From NCBI GenBank assembly GCA_014529385.2, contig CM043960.1, positions 77,337,910 to 77,401,909 of the forward strand: a stretch of DNA of 64,000 bases, in the 5' to 3' direction. This DNA comes from Adiantum capillus-veneris (taxonomy: Eukaryota > Streptophyta > Polypodiopsida > Polypodiales > Pteridaceae). The notes beneath the pieces were generated by a model. That model saw only the letters and a list, made by a program, of their open reading frames with translations, was not told where the DNA came from and made no database searches. Positions 1 through 10,887 of this stretch are shown one piece after another. A program made the position numbers and the translations under genes. The first letter of the stretch is position 1; each line of letters begins with the position of its first letter.

Positions 1-1
1 T

Positions 2-295
2 GTAATTGCTAGGGCTGTAGTAGCAGGAGAAGCTTTAGAGGATACGGAATCTCCAAAGAAATCAAAGAAAAAAGACAGGAAGAAATCTCATCGGAAGTTG
101 CAAGACAATGGCAGTGATAGTTCGGCGTCGGATTCCGCAGTATCAGATTCCTCAGACTTAGGCAACAACGATTCGGGGAAAAAATTGGAAGAGACACCTC
201 GAAAAAAATCCCAGCGTCACGGGAAAGGTGTTTCATCCGGATCGTCGGAATCGGCTGCAGGGGCTAAAAGTCTGAAGGAACTCATGGGAACATAG
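2..295 (+). pseudogene. Low-complexity Ser/Lys/Asp-rich segment of element A (gag-pol linker)
   Basis: An open frame enters the window at base 2 and ends at a TAG at 293-295. It is about 97 residues, dominated by Lys, Ser, Asp and Glu with clusters such as KKSKKKDRKK, so it is probably disordered. It lies directly upstream of the RT and has no protease or zinc-knuckle motif. Position and composition fit a linker between gag/protease and RT. No fold or function can be assigned from sequence. Confidence 0.45.
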
Positions 296-383
296 TAATT
301 TGAAAGGTGTAGATCCAGAGGTTTGCCAACATAGAATACCTCTGAAGCCAGATGACTAAACAATAAGTTTGTAGAGGTACAAA

Positions 384-1590
384 ATGAATCCGAACTATGC
401 TAAGAAGGTCAAAGAGGAAATTGACAACCTTCTAAAAGCCAAATTCATCACAAAAGTCGCCAGCAATGATTGGATATTCCCTATAGTGGTTAGTGGTCAT
501 ACCAAAGAAGAATGGGAAACTCAGCGTCTGTGTGTGGACTACCAAAAATTGAATGCTCAAACTATCAAAGATTCCTTTCCATTACCCTTCATTGATATGC
601 TTCTTGATGAGATTGTAGGCCATAGTTTTATGGATGGATGTAGTGGTTACAACCAATTAAAGATTGCTCCTAAAGATAGGAGAAAAACCACTTTTATTAT
701 TGAATGGGGTGCACAATGCTCCGACAACATTCTAGTGCTGCATGATGGAGATATTCATTGGATTCTTGCACAGATTCCTAGCTATATTCATGGATGACTT
801 CATTGTATTCTCAACCGAGGAGAAGCATCTATTATTTTTGGAAATAGTTTTTCAGCGATGTCAGGAGAAGAGGATCTGTTTGAATCCATTCAAGTCTGTT
901 TTTCTGGTTTGAAAGGGACAATTACTGGGGCATATAGTGTCTAGAAATGGCAAAGAGATGGCCAATGATAAATTCTAGTGTGTCCAGCAGGCCAAGGCAC
1001 CCCGAACAACCTCTGAATTGAGTTCATTCTTGGGGTATGTCAATTTTTACAGAATATTTGTCACATGTTTGCTACAAAGGCATTACCTCTATATGAACTT
1101 ACCAAGAAAACCAGTAAGTTCATCTGGACTTCTGAATGTGAAGAAAGCTTTCAATGTCTTAAAAATTCCATTATTAGTAAGCCAGTACGTCGACAACCAG
1201 ACTAGGATGTTATATTCCATGTGCATGTCGATGCTTCGGGGCTAGCAATGGGGGTAATACTGGCTCAACCGGATGGGAAGACGGATTATCCAGTTTATTT
1301 TTCCACTTGAAGATTCAGTTTAGCTGAACAAGGATATACAACCACTGGGTATGGTTTTCAGCGCCACCAAGTTTCGGCATTACTTACTGGGAAAATTATT
1401 TCATTTCTATGTGGATCATTAGGCACTACTATTTTTTATCAACAAAGTTTTTATCCAAGGAAGATTAATCAGATGGATGATGTTCTTGATGGATTTTGAG
1501 TTCCGCATATTCCACAAGCTTGGTAAATCTCATTCTGGTGCTAATTTTCTCTCTAGAAGTATTAAAGGCTACTCTGAAATATCCTTGAGG
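384..1590 (+). pseudogene. Element A reverse transcriptase and RNase H, multiply broken
   Basis: The first block (384-797) matches the Ty3 RT fingers and palm: a Met-Asn-Pro-Asn start region, a helix ending in FITKV, the CVDYQKLNA motif and a SGYNQLKIAP motif. The frame breaks near 720-800. The catalytic FMDD, followed by FIVFST, is still readable at about 788-810 in a shifted frame. Connection-domain fragments follow at 1018-1245. RNase H traces (HVHVDASG, then a DGKTDYPVYFST-like stretch) follow at about 1215-1310, and the end of the RNase H region opens the frame at 1477. The protein would copy element RNA into cDNA in the virus-like particle. It is inactive here because of frameshifts and stops. 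Confidence 0.85.
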
Positions 1591-3067
1591 GATGAGCCAG
1601 TAGATGCAGAGCCGTTTCAGGTGACAACTAAGGAAAATTCAGATGCTGAATGGTATGATGTATATCAATTCCTTTCAAGAGGAGGATTCCCAGAAAACTG
1701 GACTCAAAATCAAAAGAAGGCTTTGATCATTAAGAGTCTGAAGTTCACAATAATAGGAGGCTTGCTCTATAGATTGCGCATAGATGGTGTTCTTCAAAGG
1801 TGTGTGCCAATGCAAGGAAGGATGCAAGTCATCTCTGAAGCACACGATGCAGATCCTGGAGGACACTTCTCCACTGATATCACTTATAAGAAGATTCTGC
1901 AAGCCGGACTATGGTGGAAAACCCTGATAGCGGATGTCCAAATTTTTTGCAAAACTTGTGATACATGTCAGAGAATGGGTAGACCAACAATGGATAATAT
2001 GACTCTACTCACTCCAGTTCATCCACTAGGAGTATTCATGAAATGGGGTCTGGACTTCATGGGACCATTCAAGAAGGTCACTCCAAGGAAGAACCGGTAC
2101 ATCTTGAAGGCTACTTGTTATGTCACTAAATGGGTAGAGGCCAAGGATCTTCCTGATAATACTGCCAAGTCCATTGCTGTTTTTTTTTCTGTTTGAAAAA
2201 ATAATCTGCCGCTATGGATGCCCCATTGAAATTGTGTTTGATTGAGGGACACATTCTATTAATGACACAATGGAAATTCTAATGGAGATGCTCTCAGTTA
2301 AGCACAGGAAATTGACTCCGTATTATCCAGGTGTAATGGTCAGGCAATATAGAGCAGTAATAAAACCATCAAGAATATTTTGACCAAGATTGTTCAGAAG
2401 GAGCCACACCAGTGCGACATCAAGCTCCAGGATGCTCTATGGGCCTATAAAACAGCTTATAAAGTCCCCACTAGAATGACACCTTTCAAAATGGTGTATG
2501 GTACTGAGACTGTGGTGCCTATTGAATTTGTAATTCCCAGTCTCAAAATGGCAGTTGAATATGGATTAGATTTTAATCATAAGATCAAACAAAGACTGGA
2601 GGAATTATTGCAGCTGGATGAGTTACGACAAAGAGCCATGCTGGAAAAGGAGATTGTTCAGCAAGGCAGAAAGCACTGGCATGATAGAAGGATAAAGGTT
2701 CGGGAGTTTCAGAAAGGGTGACTTAGTTTTTCTATATCAGTCCAAACTGGGCCCTAAGAAACCGAATTTTAAGATAGCTTGGGCTGGTCCATTTGAAGTT
2801 GATTGGGTATTTCCAAATGGCATAGTGAGGCTGAAAGACTTATCTGGATTACTGCTGCCATGTGTTTATAATGGGGCCAAGATCAAGTTATATTATATTA
2901 ATGACATGGAGACTTCCAGAGGTGATGATACTTGTATTCTAGGTACTCATGACCAGGGATTATCATATTTGGTTGTTCTAAATCTTTTCCATGTCAACCC
3001 AGTATCAAAATCATTAATGTCTCAGTATGACAAACCACTGCCAGTAACAGAGCCAATGAAGTTTTAG
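1591..3067 (+). pseudogene. Element A integrase and C-terminal tail, broken
   Basis: The open frame 1477-2196 holds the integrase N-terminal HHCC zinc domain (HDADPGGH ... CKTCDTCQRMGRP) and the start of the catalytic core (WGLDFMGPF, with the first catalytic Asp). A break at 2196 precedes a degraded segment with the second Asp (VFD followed by a stop) and a YYPG motif near 2310-2330. A third block (2380-2721) carries the end of the core and the LWAYKTAYKVPTRMTPFKMVYG region. After another frameshift, 2721-3067 reads as the basic integrase tail (GDLVFLYQSKLGPKK, then a WAGPFEV motif). The enzyme would join cDNA to the host chromosome. It is non-functional here. Confidence 0.87.
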
Positions 3068-3292
3068 ACTTAATAACAATTTCTATGGGAAAAGGGCCAA
3101 CTGGAATAAATGTGGTAATCATTAAGGAAATTATTGAACAACATGGCCAATGCATGTATGCCACATCTCCATCGGTGCACATAAATCTAGGAATGGTAAG
3201 TGGTGGAGCCTAATATGGCACGTACACGTATAACAGTGAGGCATGTGGGCACTCTTCCTCACAAGTCTCTTGTGCAATGACTACCTGCTGTC

Positions 3293-6117
3293 ATGCACTT
3301 GCCATTGCCAAGCTTTGAGAACTCTTCGCTCCAACCTGAAACCTGCTCGTCAATAGCTTCTACTGGTCCCTATCCGACACTACCTAATACACCTCTCTAC
3401 GGGTTAGCATACACAGGTAAGTCTTCTTCCTCTACAGCTTTGCAGTCATTACAGAGTATGGATCCCAACAAAGTTTCAGAGAAGATGCAGGACACAATGG
3501 GTGAGACTGCAATAGTCATTGCTTCTATTCAGGCCTCCCTACAACTCATTCCATATAGCAAGATACACAGATATGTGTTTAATGAGCAGGCAGAATTGCT
3601 GCAGCTATTATGGGGTCTGCATGTGGTACTACAGGCTACGAGGTTTGATTTTGATGCAGACATTATTAAACAAGTCCTTGATTCTTTTGATGTTGAAGAC
3701 ATCAGTGCCATTGCTAATGTAATCAAAATAACAGTTATGCCTCAAGTTGTTGCTTATGCCTTCAGATTACCCAATGAGAAAAAGCCCAGCACAACATCTG
3801 CAAAACGGATCAGTCATGCTCTTAAGGAAGATGCAACCGCTAAGAATAAAAGAAAGGATCATGGGAAAGGGATTCCACTAGCCGCACTGGATGTTCCCTC
3901 AGCCTACAAATTTATTGCAGAAGTTGTTAGTTTGAAAAACAATTTGACATATGTGTTCGAGAAATTGTTTGCAATGCTGTTGGCAAAAAGTCTAGATGAT
4001 AAATCCAAAATCAATCTATGCCAAATTTTATCTCACAACGTTTTACAACAGACTGCCAAGCTAAAGTCACAGAGTGTATTCAAAGCTTGGTATGTCTGGC
4101 CTTTCCCTAGGTAAAGTGAGCTTGGAATCCTAAGCCTATTCCATTATTTGACAATGTGGAGTTATCTTCAGATGAAGAGGACCAAGGTAATCAACTGGTC
4201 GTTGCTAGACAGAAGATGAAGGTTGCACTGACCGAGGCCAATAGTTCAAACAAACCCAAGATACTGTTAGAAAAGAGTACTACTCTACTGAAGAAACTTG
4301 AGAGTCAGGTCCAACCACTATCCACTGAAAAATATTCTGAAGACCAGACTTCAGTGATGCCCAAAGAGAAGATTCAAACAGTAGTCAACACTGAAACAAG
4401 CCATCAAAAAGCAAGCACTGAACAGGTGGCAGCTAATACTGGCAAAGGAAAGGGAAAATCATTTTCCACCCCGGTCACCAAAACTCTTTTTAGTGAACTG
4501 GCTTTATTAGTGACCAAGAAGGATCGGTTGCAACAATTGTAGAATAACCCTCTCAAAGGCAGATTGGTACTTCAAAAACCAGATTTAGTAGCATTGCCAT
4601 ATATGGCTCCAGTCATGGTTTATGAGTCAGTTGAATCTGATTCATCTACAATAGTTGATGGCCGCTCAGCGATCATCCAAGCATCATGGAACACTATTGT
4701 CCATTCCTTAGGACAGATGATGGATGTATCAGCTTCTAGTGAAGAAGTGGCTAGGCTGAAAGAAGAACTGGGAAGCAGCCAACATCAGGTTCACGAACTT
4801 AGTAGAAAATGGTTCATCAGTCTCTTAGGCATGATATTGCTAAGAATCAGTCAACTCGAACAATTAAGGAGCTGCAATCCAAGATGCTAAAGCTAGAAAC
4901 TAAAAATCAACAATTGAATGAAGAGAACGAAGCTACCTTGAGAGATGCTGATAGATTTCAAACAATGTTACATATGAAGCGTGTAGAGTTCAAAGAACTG
5001 CTCAACAGCCACAATGTGCTAAAGAGGATTCCCTTGCAGAGAGATGCATATACAATAACCTTGATGATATCCTAAATCTTCAAGGAAATGTATCAACGAA
5101 TATGGATAATTTGAAGGCACTCATTGAGACTATTCAGAGTGATCTGCAAGATAAGATCATTGAATATAGTACAACCTTGGTAAATCAGGCCATTATGGAT
5201 TATATCACTAAGCAAGATGATTTTGAAGAGGAGTCTAAGCAGGAAAAAGAGCATGAGGAAGAAGGGAATGACAAACCTGATGATGATGATGACTCTCCTC
5301 CTTCCCCACCCTCAGGCTCTGGAGCTGGAGGACCAACTGCAACTGGGGGTAGCAGACCCAACAAAGGCAATCCAGATACTGATCAGGATCAGCAAAACCA
5401 GCAGTCAAATGATTAGCAGCCGCAAGGCAGTGACCAAAACAATAAGGGCAACACTGGAGAACCTCTAGTACACCAGTCACATCATATTCCAGACAGCAAA
5501 GGAAAAGCCAAAGTTGTGACTGAATCTTTTGAAGCTGATGCACAACACTCTTTACATCTCATCACACTGAATAAGAGATTAAGGCATCAGCAAGCTCATA
5601 TTACTAGATAGTATTTTGAGGATAACACTTTGATCTCTGATTTGGAACGCTTCCAAAGGCTGTATATAAGAGCCAGGGAGATGGTTTAGCACTAAAAGTC
5701 GGTTGCTTTTCATGATCAGAGCTATGCCAACTACCTCTTCATCCCAACAGTATTCAACTACTGGAAAGGGTGCCTGAGTGGACACTAACTTCTAATGATA
5801 TGATAGTCAATCCACATTGGTGGAGACAGTCTACTGCAGATTTCCACTCCATAGCTATTGAACTGGATTTTTTGCTAGGAAATAGACCTACATACAGACG
5901 TATGAAGGAGGTCAAGAGTCAATTAAAAGAACTCTTGCTTCAAATGCAGATTGCTAGAGGTGTCTTGGATCAAGGGGTGCAGGCCATCATTGAAGATCAG
6001 CCTTCATATACCATGGTTGGTGGGAACTCACCTTATCATACACCAAATATTTGGGCTGGATGTTCTCTGTATCAGAACTTGTGCTACTCTTGCAAATCCA
6101 CCTATTACATTTATTGA
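3293..6117 (+). pseudogene. Element A extra 3' ORF (helical, coiled-coil, acidic linker), broken
   Basis: About 2.8 kb of former coding sequence follows the integrase. The first open block, 3293-4114 (273 aa), is helix-rich with a basic segment (KRKDHGKG). It is followed by 4156-4542, by heptad-like coiled-coil blocks (4730-5060; EEVARLKEELG, IKELQSKMLKLETKNQQLN), by an acidic/Pro/Gly/Ser-rich linker (5217-5400; DDDDDSPPSPPSG), and by a helical C-terminal block with WW (5770-6060). Blocks are separated mainly by TAG stops, several where a CAG Gln codon would fit (about 4540, 5414, 5609). I recognise no catalytic motif, zinc finger or membrane segment. Element B has a similarly placed ORF with similar segment order. 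A structural or RNA-binding role is possible but unproven. Confidence 0.6.
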
Positions 6118-7614
6118 CCTTAGTTGCCCAAAAAAAAGATTCATTCTTTTGTACCCTCTCTCTGCATACCCCATGTTGGGTCATGGCCAACTGTTTCTGA
6201 ATACTCTTCTCCTTTGCCCTCTGTGCATATCTATCTCTGTATCCTCGCTATGTGGTAATATTAAATCTTTGTACCTGAGCTGGATCTACATTTTAGTGTT
6301 CTCCCCTACGTCAATGCTATGACAACACTCAGACAACTTCATGCCATTTCCTACTTACCCTGAGCTCCTATTTATTATGTTGGAATACAAATTCTCTAGC
6401 TTGTGAACTAGGATTCTGTGCAGACTTCGAGGCTCCTCCTGTTGGTGATGACTATTGCTTTGATGGTTTCAAAGCTGTTGAGCTGGACTCCATTGGCTGA
6501 TGGGTTTCCTACTTTATCAAGTCAATGGATTTCTACACCCTCACTTAGTGTTGCAATACTTCTTGTGCACTACAAAACTATGAATGGATTGCACTACATG
6601 GTTTTGTTTGCTGGCAAAGAGAGTTGAGCACCATGCTGATGCCACCCGTTGATTTGTGTTTCATGAGTCTTGGATTTGTTGAATCAACCTACCATGTCTA
6701 AGGTGCTCTTTCTTTATGTCTTTGAATCTATTAAAATTTACCTCTGGTTGGTATATATTGTCAATAGTCTTCTATGACTTCTCTTTGATGATTCACTAGA
6801 AATAGTGAGTACAGGTCATCTGGGTATGCCTTTTCACTGCATTGAGTAAGTTAGAATAAAGAGTTCTTTTTTAATACCCCTACTGAAATTGATTGAAGAG
6901 ATGTAGTTGATTTGATTATCCCGTACATTGGGTAGGTCAAATTTACATTAAGCTACTGCTTGATTTAATATCGTGCATATAGTTGGCAGATTTTTGGGCC
7001 ATGGTGGGGCTGCATCTCTAGTTTTTGCCTAACTACCTGGTGTTACTCACTCTGAACATTAACAAGGTTTAAAATATGAGGGATGGTTTGGGAATTTGGC
7101 TCATACTAATCTTCTGATATGCTCTACCTTGAGATTATCTAAGTTTTTGTTTTTTTTGGCGGATTTTGCAAACCTTGTGGCTAGTGCTAGGTTCTCTAAC
7201 CTTAGTTACATTATTGTAAATTTTAGTTCAAATGGCTTCTATAATTTCTAATATATGGTTGGGTGGCACTTTTTAGCTAAATAATCCCTTGAATTTGACT
7301 GAACTTTGGCCCACATGTGACTGGGGTACTTTTTACTTCTACTTATCGTGGTATTTTGTTCCAAAACAATTTATTAGTTTGATACGATTATGTATGATTT
7401 AGTATGCAGCTGTGGTTGGTTGACGTGTTGGTTGGCCATTGAACTGGCACAGGTTGCATGAGTAGAGTCTTGGATTCCGTACTTTCTTATTCAAATTACC
7501 TGCTTCAAAAGGGTTGAAAGTTGTTAAAGAACCCCTTGAGCTGTTTGACAAGATGCTTTGTGTTGTGACTACTTCATATTTCAAAAATAATGGGACAATA
7601 CTTGGATTAGAAAG
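6118..7614. other. Non-coding stretch after element A
   Basis: AT-rich sequence with no coding frame I can defend. It could contain the 3' LTR of element A, but no terminal TG..CA pair or polypurine tract is convincing and no second LTR copy is in the window for comparison. Confidence 0.4.
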
Positions 7615-7965
7615 GGTGATGACCTTTTGATCACAATGAAAACATGTGGAGAAAAACTTCTTTATGTTTTGGGGTTTGTAATTTTCATAAATTTACATCA
7701 TATCTTGAATACTTTAAATTTTTTATACAATATTTATGAGATCTTTTGATGCTTGGATCAAAAGTAATGGTGGTCTTCTGATCACAATGAAAACATGTGA
7801 AAAAACACTTCTTTATTTTTTGGGGTTTAATAAAAAAAAACCAAATCATATCTTGAATACTACATTTTTTAATGAAATATTTAAGGGATAGGGGTGGTGG
7901 CCTTCTAATCACCATGAAAGCATATGGAAACACTCTTTTTTTGGGAGTCATAGACCTAATCTGTG
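7615..7965. repeat. Imperfect tandem repeat, three copies (about 151 and 127 bp apart)
   Basis: The phrase TCACAATGAAAACATGTG occurs at 7631 and 7782 and recurs diverged (TCACCATGAAAGCATATG) at 7909. Each is followed by a poly-T/TTTGGGGTTT block and, for the first two, by CATATCTTGAATACT. This is a short degenerate direct-repeat array. No protein is encoded. Confidence 0.75.
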
Positions 7966-8589
7966 ATGTTGTGTCAGTTTCCTAAAGACTTTTGCGATAT
8001 CATTTGATACTCTATTTAAAGGATAGTAGGTTCAAGTTAAAAAGTTTTAATTAGGACATGGATAAAAACCGATAGGTCTCTTTAAAACATGTAATATGTA
8101 TTCAAGGCTAATGAATCTATTGTCTTGTTTATATGGATGTAGGTGAGAATCCTATTTTTACTTAAAATCTTTTTGGCTTGACAGTGAAGAACCTGGCCTC
8201 CTCTACTTTAGAACCAATTTTTACTATCTCATGTACGAAAGTACTAGAATGATACTTCATTCTCACTTTGGCCCACAAAAATGAATCTAAGACTGAGTCT
8301 TTCTTGTGGTAATCATTGTCCTTTGTCTAAAGCCAACTGTCTTTTGATGTGTTATGTTCTTTTGTGTATAAGTATAAGTTTAATACAACAGCACATGCAC
8401 AACATCCAGTCACTTGTCAAATATTTCAATTACCCATCACAAAAAGAATCATCACTTTAGACATTACTCTTTGTGGTTGTCACTTGATTCACACAAGAAA
8501 TGCCTCCAACAAAAATGACATGTAGACACTGGATCATATGCATGCACACTAATGACAAGATTAATGAAGTTATCCAAGACATGCTCCAA
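7966..8589. other. No gene seen
   Basis: AT-rich DNA between a short tandem repeat and the old Ty3 relic. I see no open frame, repeat or motif that can be supported. Confidence 0.4.
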
Positions 8590-8870
8590 AAGTGAATCAC
8601 CATTCCCTCTAGTAGTGTTTGGGTCTCTAAACCCATTTTTTCTTGAAGGATGATATCAATAATTGCAGTTGTACATGATCCCTACCCTCTTCCTGGAAGA
8701 AATGATCTCTTAGATCTCTTAGGAAAGTCCTTCTATTTTACCTCTTTTGATCTAGCCTTGGGACACTAGAAAAATCCATTGAATCTTAGGATGCCCACTA
8801 AATAGCTTCTCGTACTACTAAATTATGTGATTCACTAGAATTTCCTTTGACTTATCACATGTAGACAGTA

Positions 8871-9000
8871 CCCTGCAAAGTATAGAAACACATTTTTTTT
8901 AGACCTCATGAAACAAGGAGTTGTTCTTTGCAATACCCTGCAAAGAATAGAAACATAGTTCTTTTAGACCTCATGAAACAAGGAGTTGTTCTTCTCTATG
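8871..9000. repeat. 65-bp tandem duplication inside the old Ty3 relic
   Basis: CCCTGCAAAG starts at 8871 and again at 8936. The 65-bp units share most bases, including AGACCTCATGAAACAAGGAG. This is a local duplication in a decayed RT region. Confidence 0.85.
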
Positions 9001-9654
9001 TTGATGAGATGATATTTCAATTCATATATCAACTTGGGACCAACATTGACAAGCCTTACATAAAGTGCTCACACGAGTCGAGCAACTCTATCTTCAACTT
9101 CAACTTAAAAAATGTTAGTCGGATGTGACCAAGTTCAAATTTCATGACTTTATGATTTTTGGCGAGTGCATGCAAATGGATTTCTACAAAGTAACAAATA
9201 TATAAAACTGAAAAGTGCACCTTGTAAAGTTAAACTAATTTTCCTCTGAGGTTTATTCCCAATATTATCGCTGGTACTTACCCACTTTACTATCTATTCA
9301 AGACAGGATATAAAAATGAAATTGAATGGATTCTTGTAAAAAATGTTTTGATAATGTCAAGAATTTAATCATCCTTAAAGCTTCAATTCTTGTGCGTATA
9401 GATTCATAAGCCCTTTTGAGTATAGCTTGATGCATTCAACACTAACCTAGGTGTAGCAATACTTCAATAGGACAACATATAAGCATGGAGACCAATTGAT
9501 TCATCAGTTGAGATCTTATCCTTGCAAAGTTCAACTACTCTACTTCAAGAAAAAGTTGCTAGCTATATTGACTATGTTTTCTTGCACATCTTGAGGTAAA
9601 GAACCTCGTACTTATGTACACACCACACTTTGAGTTTTCACAAGTCCTCAAAAA

Positions 9655-10190
9655 CTCCATAGACATTACCGTTGGCCACAAATATAGAAAACTATCTCCC
9701 GATTCTCAAAACATACAACATTGCAATATTTGCCAAAATTCAATGCTCCATATCAATAGGACACTTAACACCAATCACAAGTAACGTACCCTTAGAATTA
9801 GTAGGTTGGGACTTTATGGGTCCAAAACTGACATCCATCCATGGAAACAGGTACTTTCTCCTAGCTCTATCAACTACCTCACCCATTGGTGAAAAGTCAT
9901 TACCTTACCTAATGTCACAATTGGCAAATGAACTCTCGTACAAAATCATGACTACTCATGGATGTCCTACTCGGCACCTTTCTAAGGACCTCAACTTTGG
10001 AGTGAGCTAATGCAAATCCTCACCAAGGGGTGTATTAACTCTTTACATCTCCATATGATCCCCCAACTAATGAGCTCATAGTGAGGCTGAATTGCATTAT
10101 AAACTACGTATTGGCCTCATTAGCTAAATCTCCACTAGAACTAGGACGACATCCTCCCTTTTGTAGTCCATGTATAGAATACATCAGTCT
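9655..10190 (+). pseudogene. Integrase fragment of the old Ty3 relic
   Basis: The traces begin with a CNICQN-like zinc-domain remnant at about 9718-9745. The open block 9672-10010 then contains VGWDFMGPKL (first catalytic Asp), a GNRYFLLAL stretch and a MTTHGCPTRHLSKDLNFG segment, the normal context of the second catalytic residue with the Asp replaced. Near 10060-10110 a YDPPTNELIVRLN-like piece matches the usual PQTNGLVERLN region holding the catalytic Glu; here the Glu is not preserved. All are degraded and non-functional. Confidence 0.75.
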
Positions 10191-10220
10191 ACCTTGGCAC
10201 ACTACCTTGAACTTCCCCCC

Positions 10221-10750
10221 AATGATAGGAGTCTCATGCTTGATTAATATTGGCCTAGCCATTTACACTTGTATGGACATGAACCAAGCCTATAATGTGC
10301 CATGCTACACATCTCTATGGCCGTCTAGGCCTCCTCAAATCCTGGGTAGACTCCACCATCAAGCTCTCCATGCATGGTGTGCTCCTCTACTCACCTATCT
10401 TTGCATGCTATGGGGGTCCAAATGCTATAGATGATGTAACATTTGTAGTTATGCATCTTGGAAGAGCTCACTTGAGAGATTGTGTATATATGGAGCACTA
10501 TATAAATCTTACCACCCAACCATAGGATTCTCATGCTTATATAATCTTGGCTTGGCTATTCACACTTGGAAAAACATGACTCAAGCTTATGGTGTGTTGG
10601 GTTACACATCTATATGGCCATCGAGACATCCTCAAATCTTGTGTACACTCCACCTCTAAGCCCCGCATACACGGTGTGCTCTTTTTGTGCACCTATTTGT
10701 GCATGCCATGCGTGCTTCTTGGTCCAGATGCTACAGATGACTCTAAAAAC
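10221..10750. repeat. Diverged tandem duplication, period about 297 bp
   Basis: TCTCATGCT at 10232 recurs at 10529. The following text (TACACTT...ATGA..CAAGC...GTG..GGCTACACATCTATATGGCC-like) is shared imperfectly for about 230 bp. The unit lies between the integrase remnant and the polypurine tract of the old Ty3 relic. Confidence 0.7.
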
Positions 10751-10850
10751 AACCTCACATGTGCTTCTACTATTTACATGAAGCCCTTTCATATGACCAT
10801 CCCATCATACCTTTCAAATCCACCATACATACCTTTGATATTTCCATTTT

Positions 10851-10874
10851 AAGGGGGGGAGGTGTGACATAAGA
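10851..10874 (+). promoter_or_regulatory. Polypurine tract and start of 3' LTR (old Ty3 relic)
   Basis: AAGGGGGGGAGG (10851-10862) abuts TGTGACATAAG. The purine tract primes plus-strand DNA synthesis and TG is the canonical LTR first dinucleotide. It lies downstream of an integrase remnant on the same strand, which supports the call. Confidence 0.65.
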
Positions 10875-10887
10875 ACCACATTAGCAA

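Larger units (their letters stand above)
1..6117 (+). mobile_element. Ty3/gypsy element A, decayed, 5' part outside window
   Basis: An LTR retrotransposon relic read left to right. The order is a lysine/serine-rich segment, reverse transcriptase, RNase H, a zinc-binding plus catalytic integrase, a C-terminal integrase tail, and then an additional long ORF. Reverse transcriptase before integrase is the Ty3/gypsy order. Many frameshifts and stops break it. The 5' LTR, primer site and most of gag lie to the left of the window. I could not place a convincing 3' LTR or polypurine tract after the last coding traces near 6.1 kb, so the right edge is only the end of recognisable coding sequence. Confidence 0.85.
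8590..10880 (+). mobile_element. Very old Ty3/gypsy relic, RT to 3' LTR border
   Basis: Heavily stopped and shifted translations on the plus strand keep the Ty3 order. RT motifs (PYPLPGRNDLLDLLG, YFTSFDLALG) are at about 8678-8770. A connection/RNase H trace around 9240-9480 includes a region resembling RFIPN and a VAILQQDN-like piece. Integrase core follows at 9672-10190. The block ends at a purine tract, AAGGGGGGGAGG, at 10851-10862, immediately followed by TGTGACATAAG, the normal layout of polypurine tract and 3' LTR start. It is a different and older family than elements A-C, judged by sequence and degree of decay. The LTR's right end is not visible. Confidence 0.7.
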
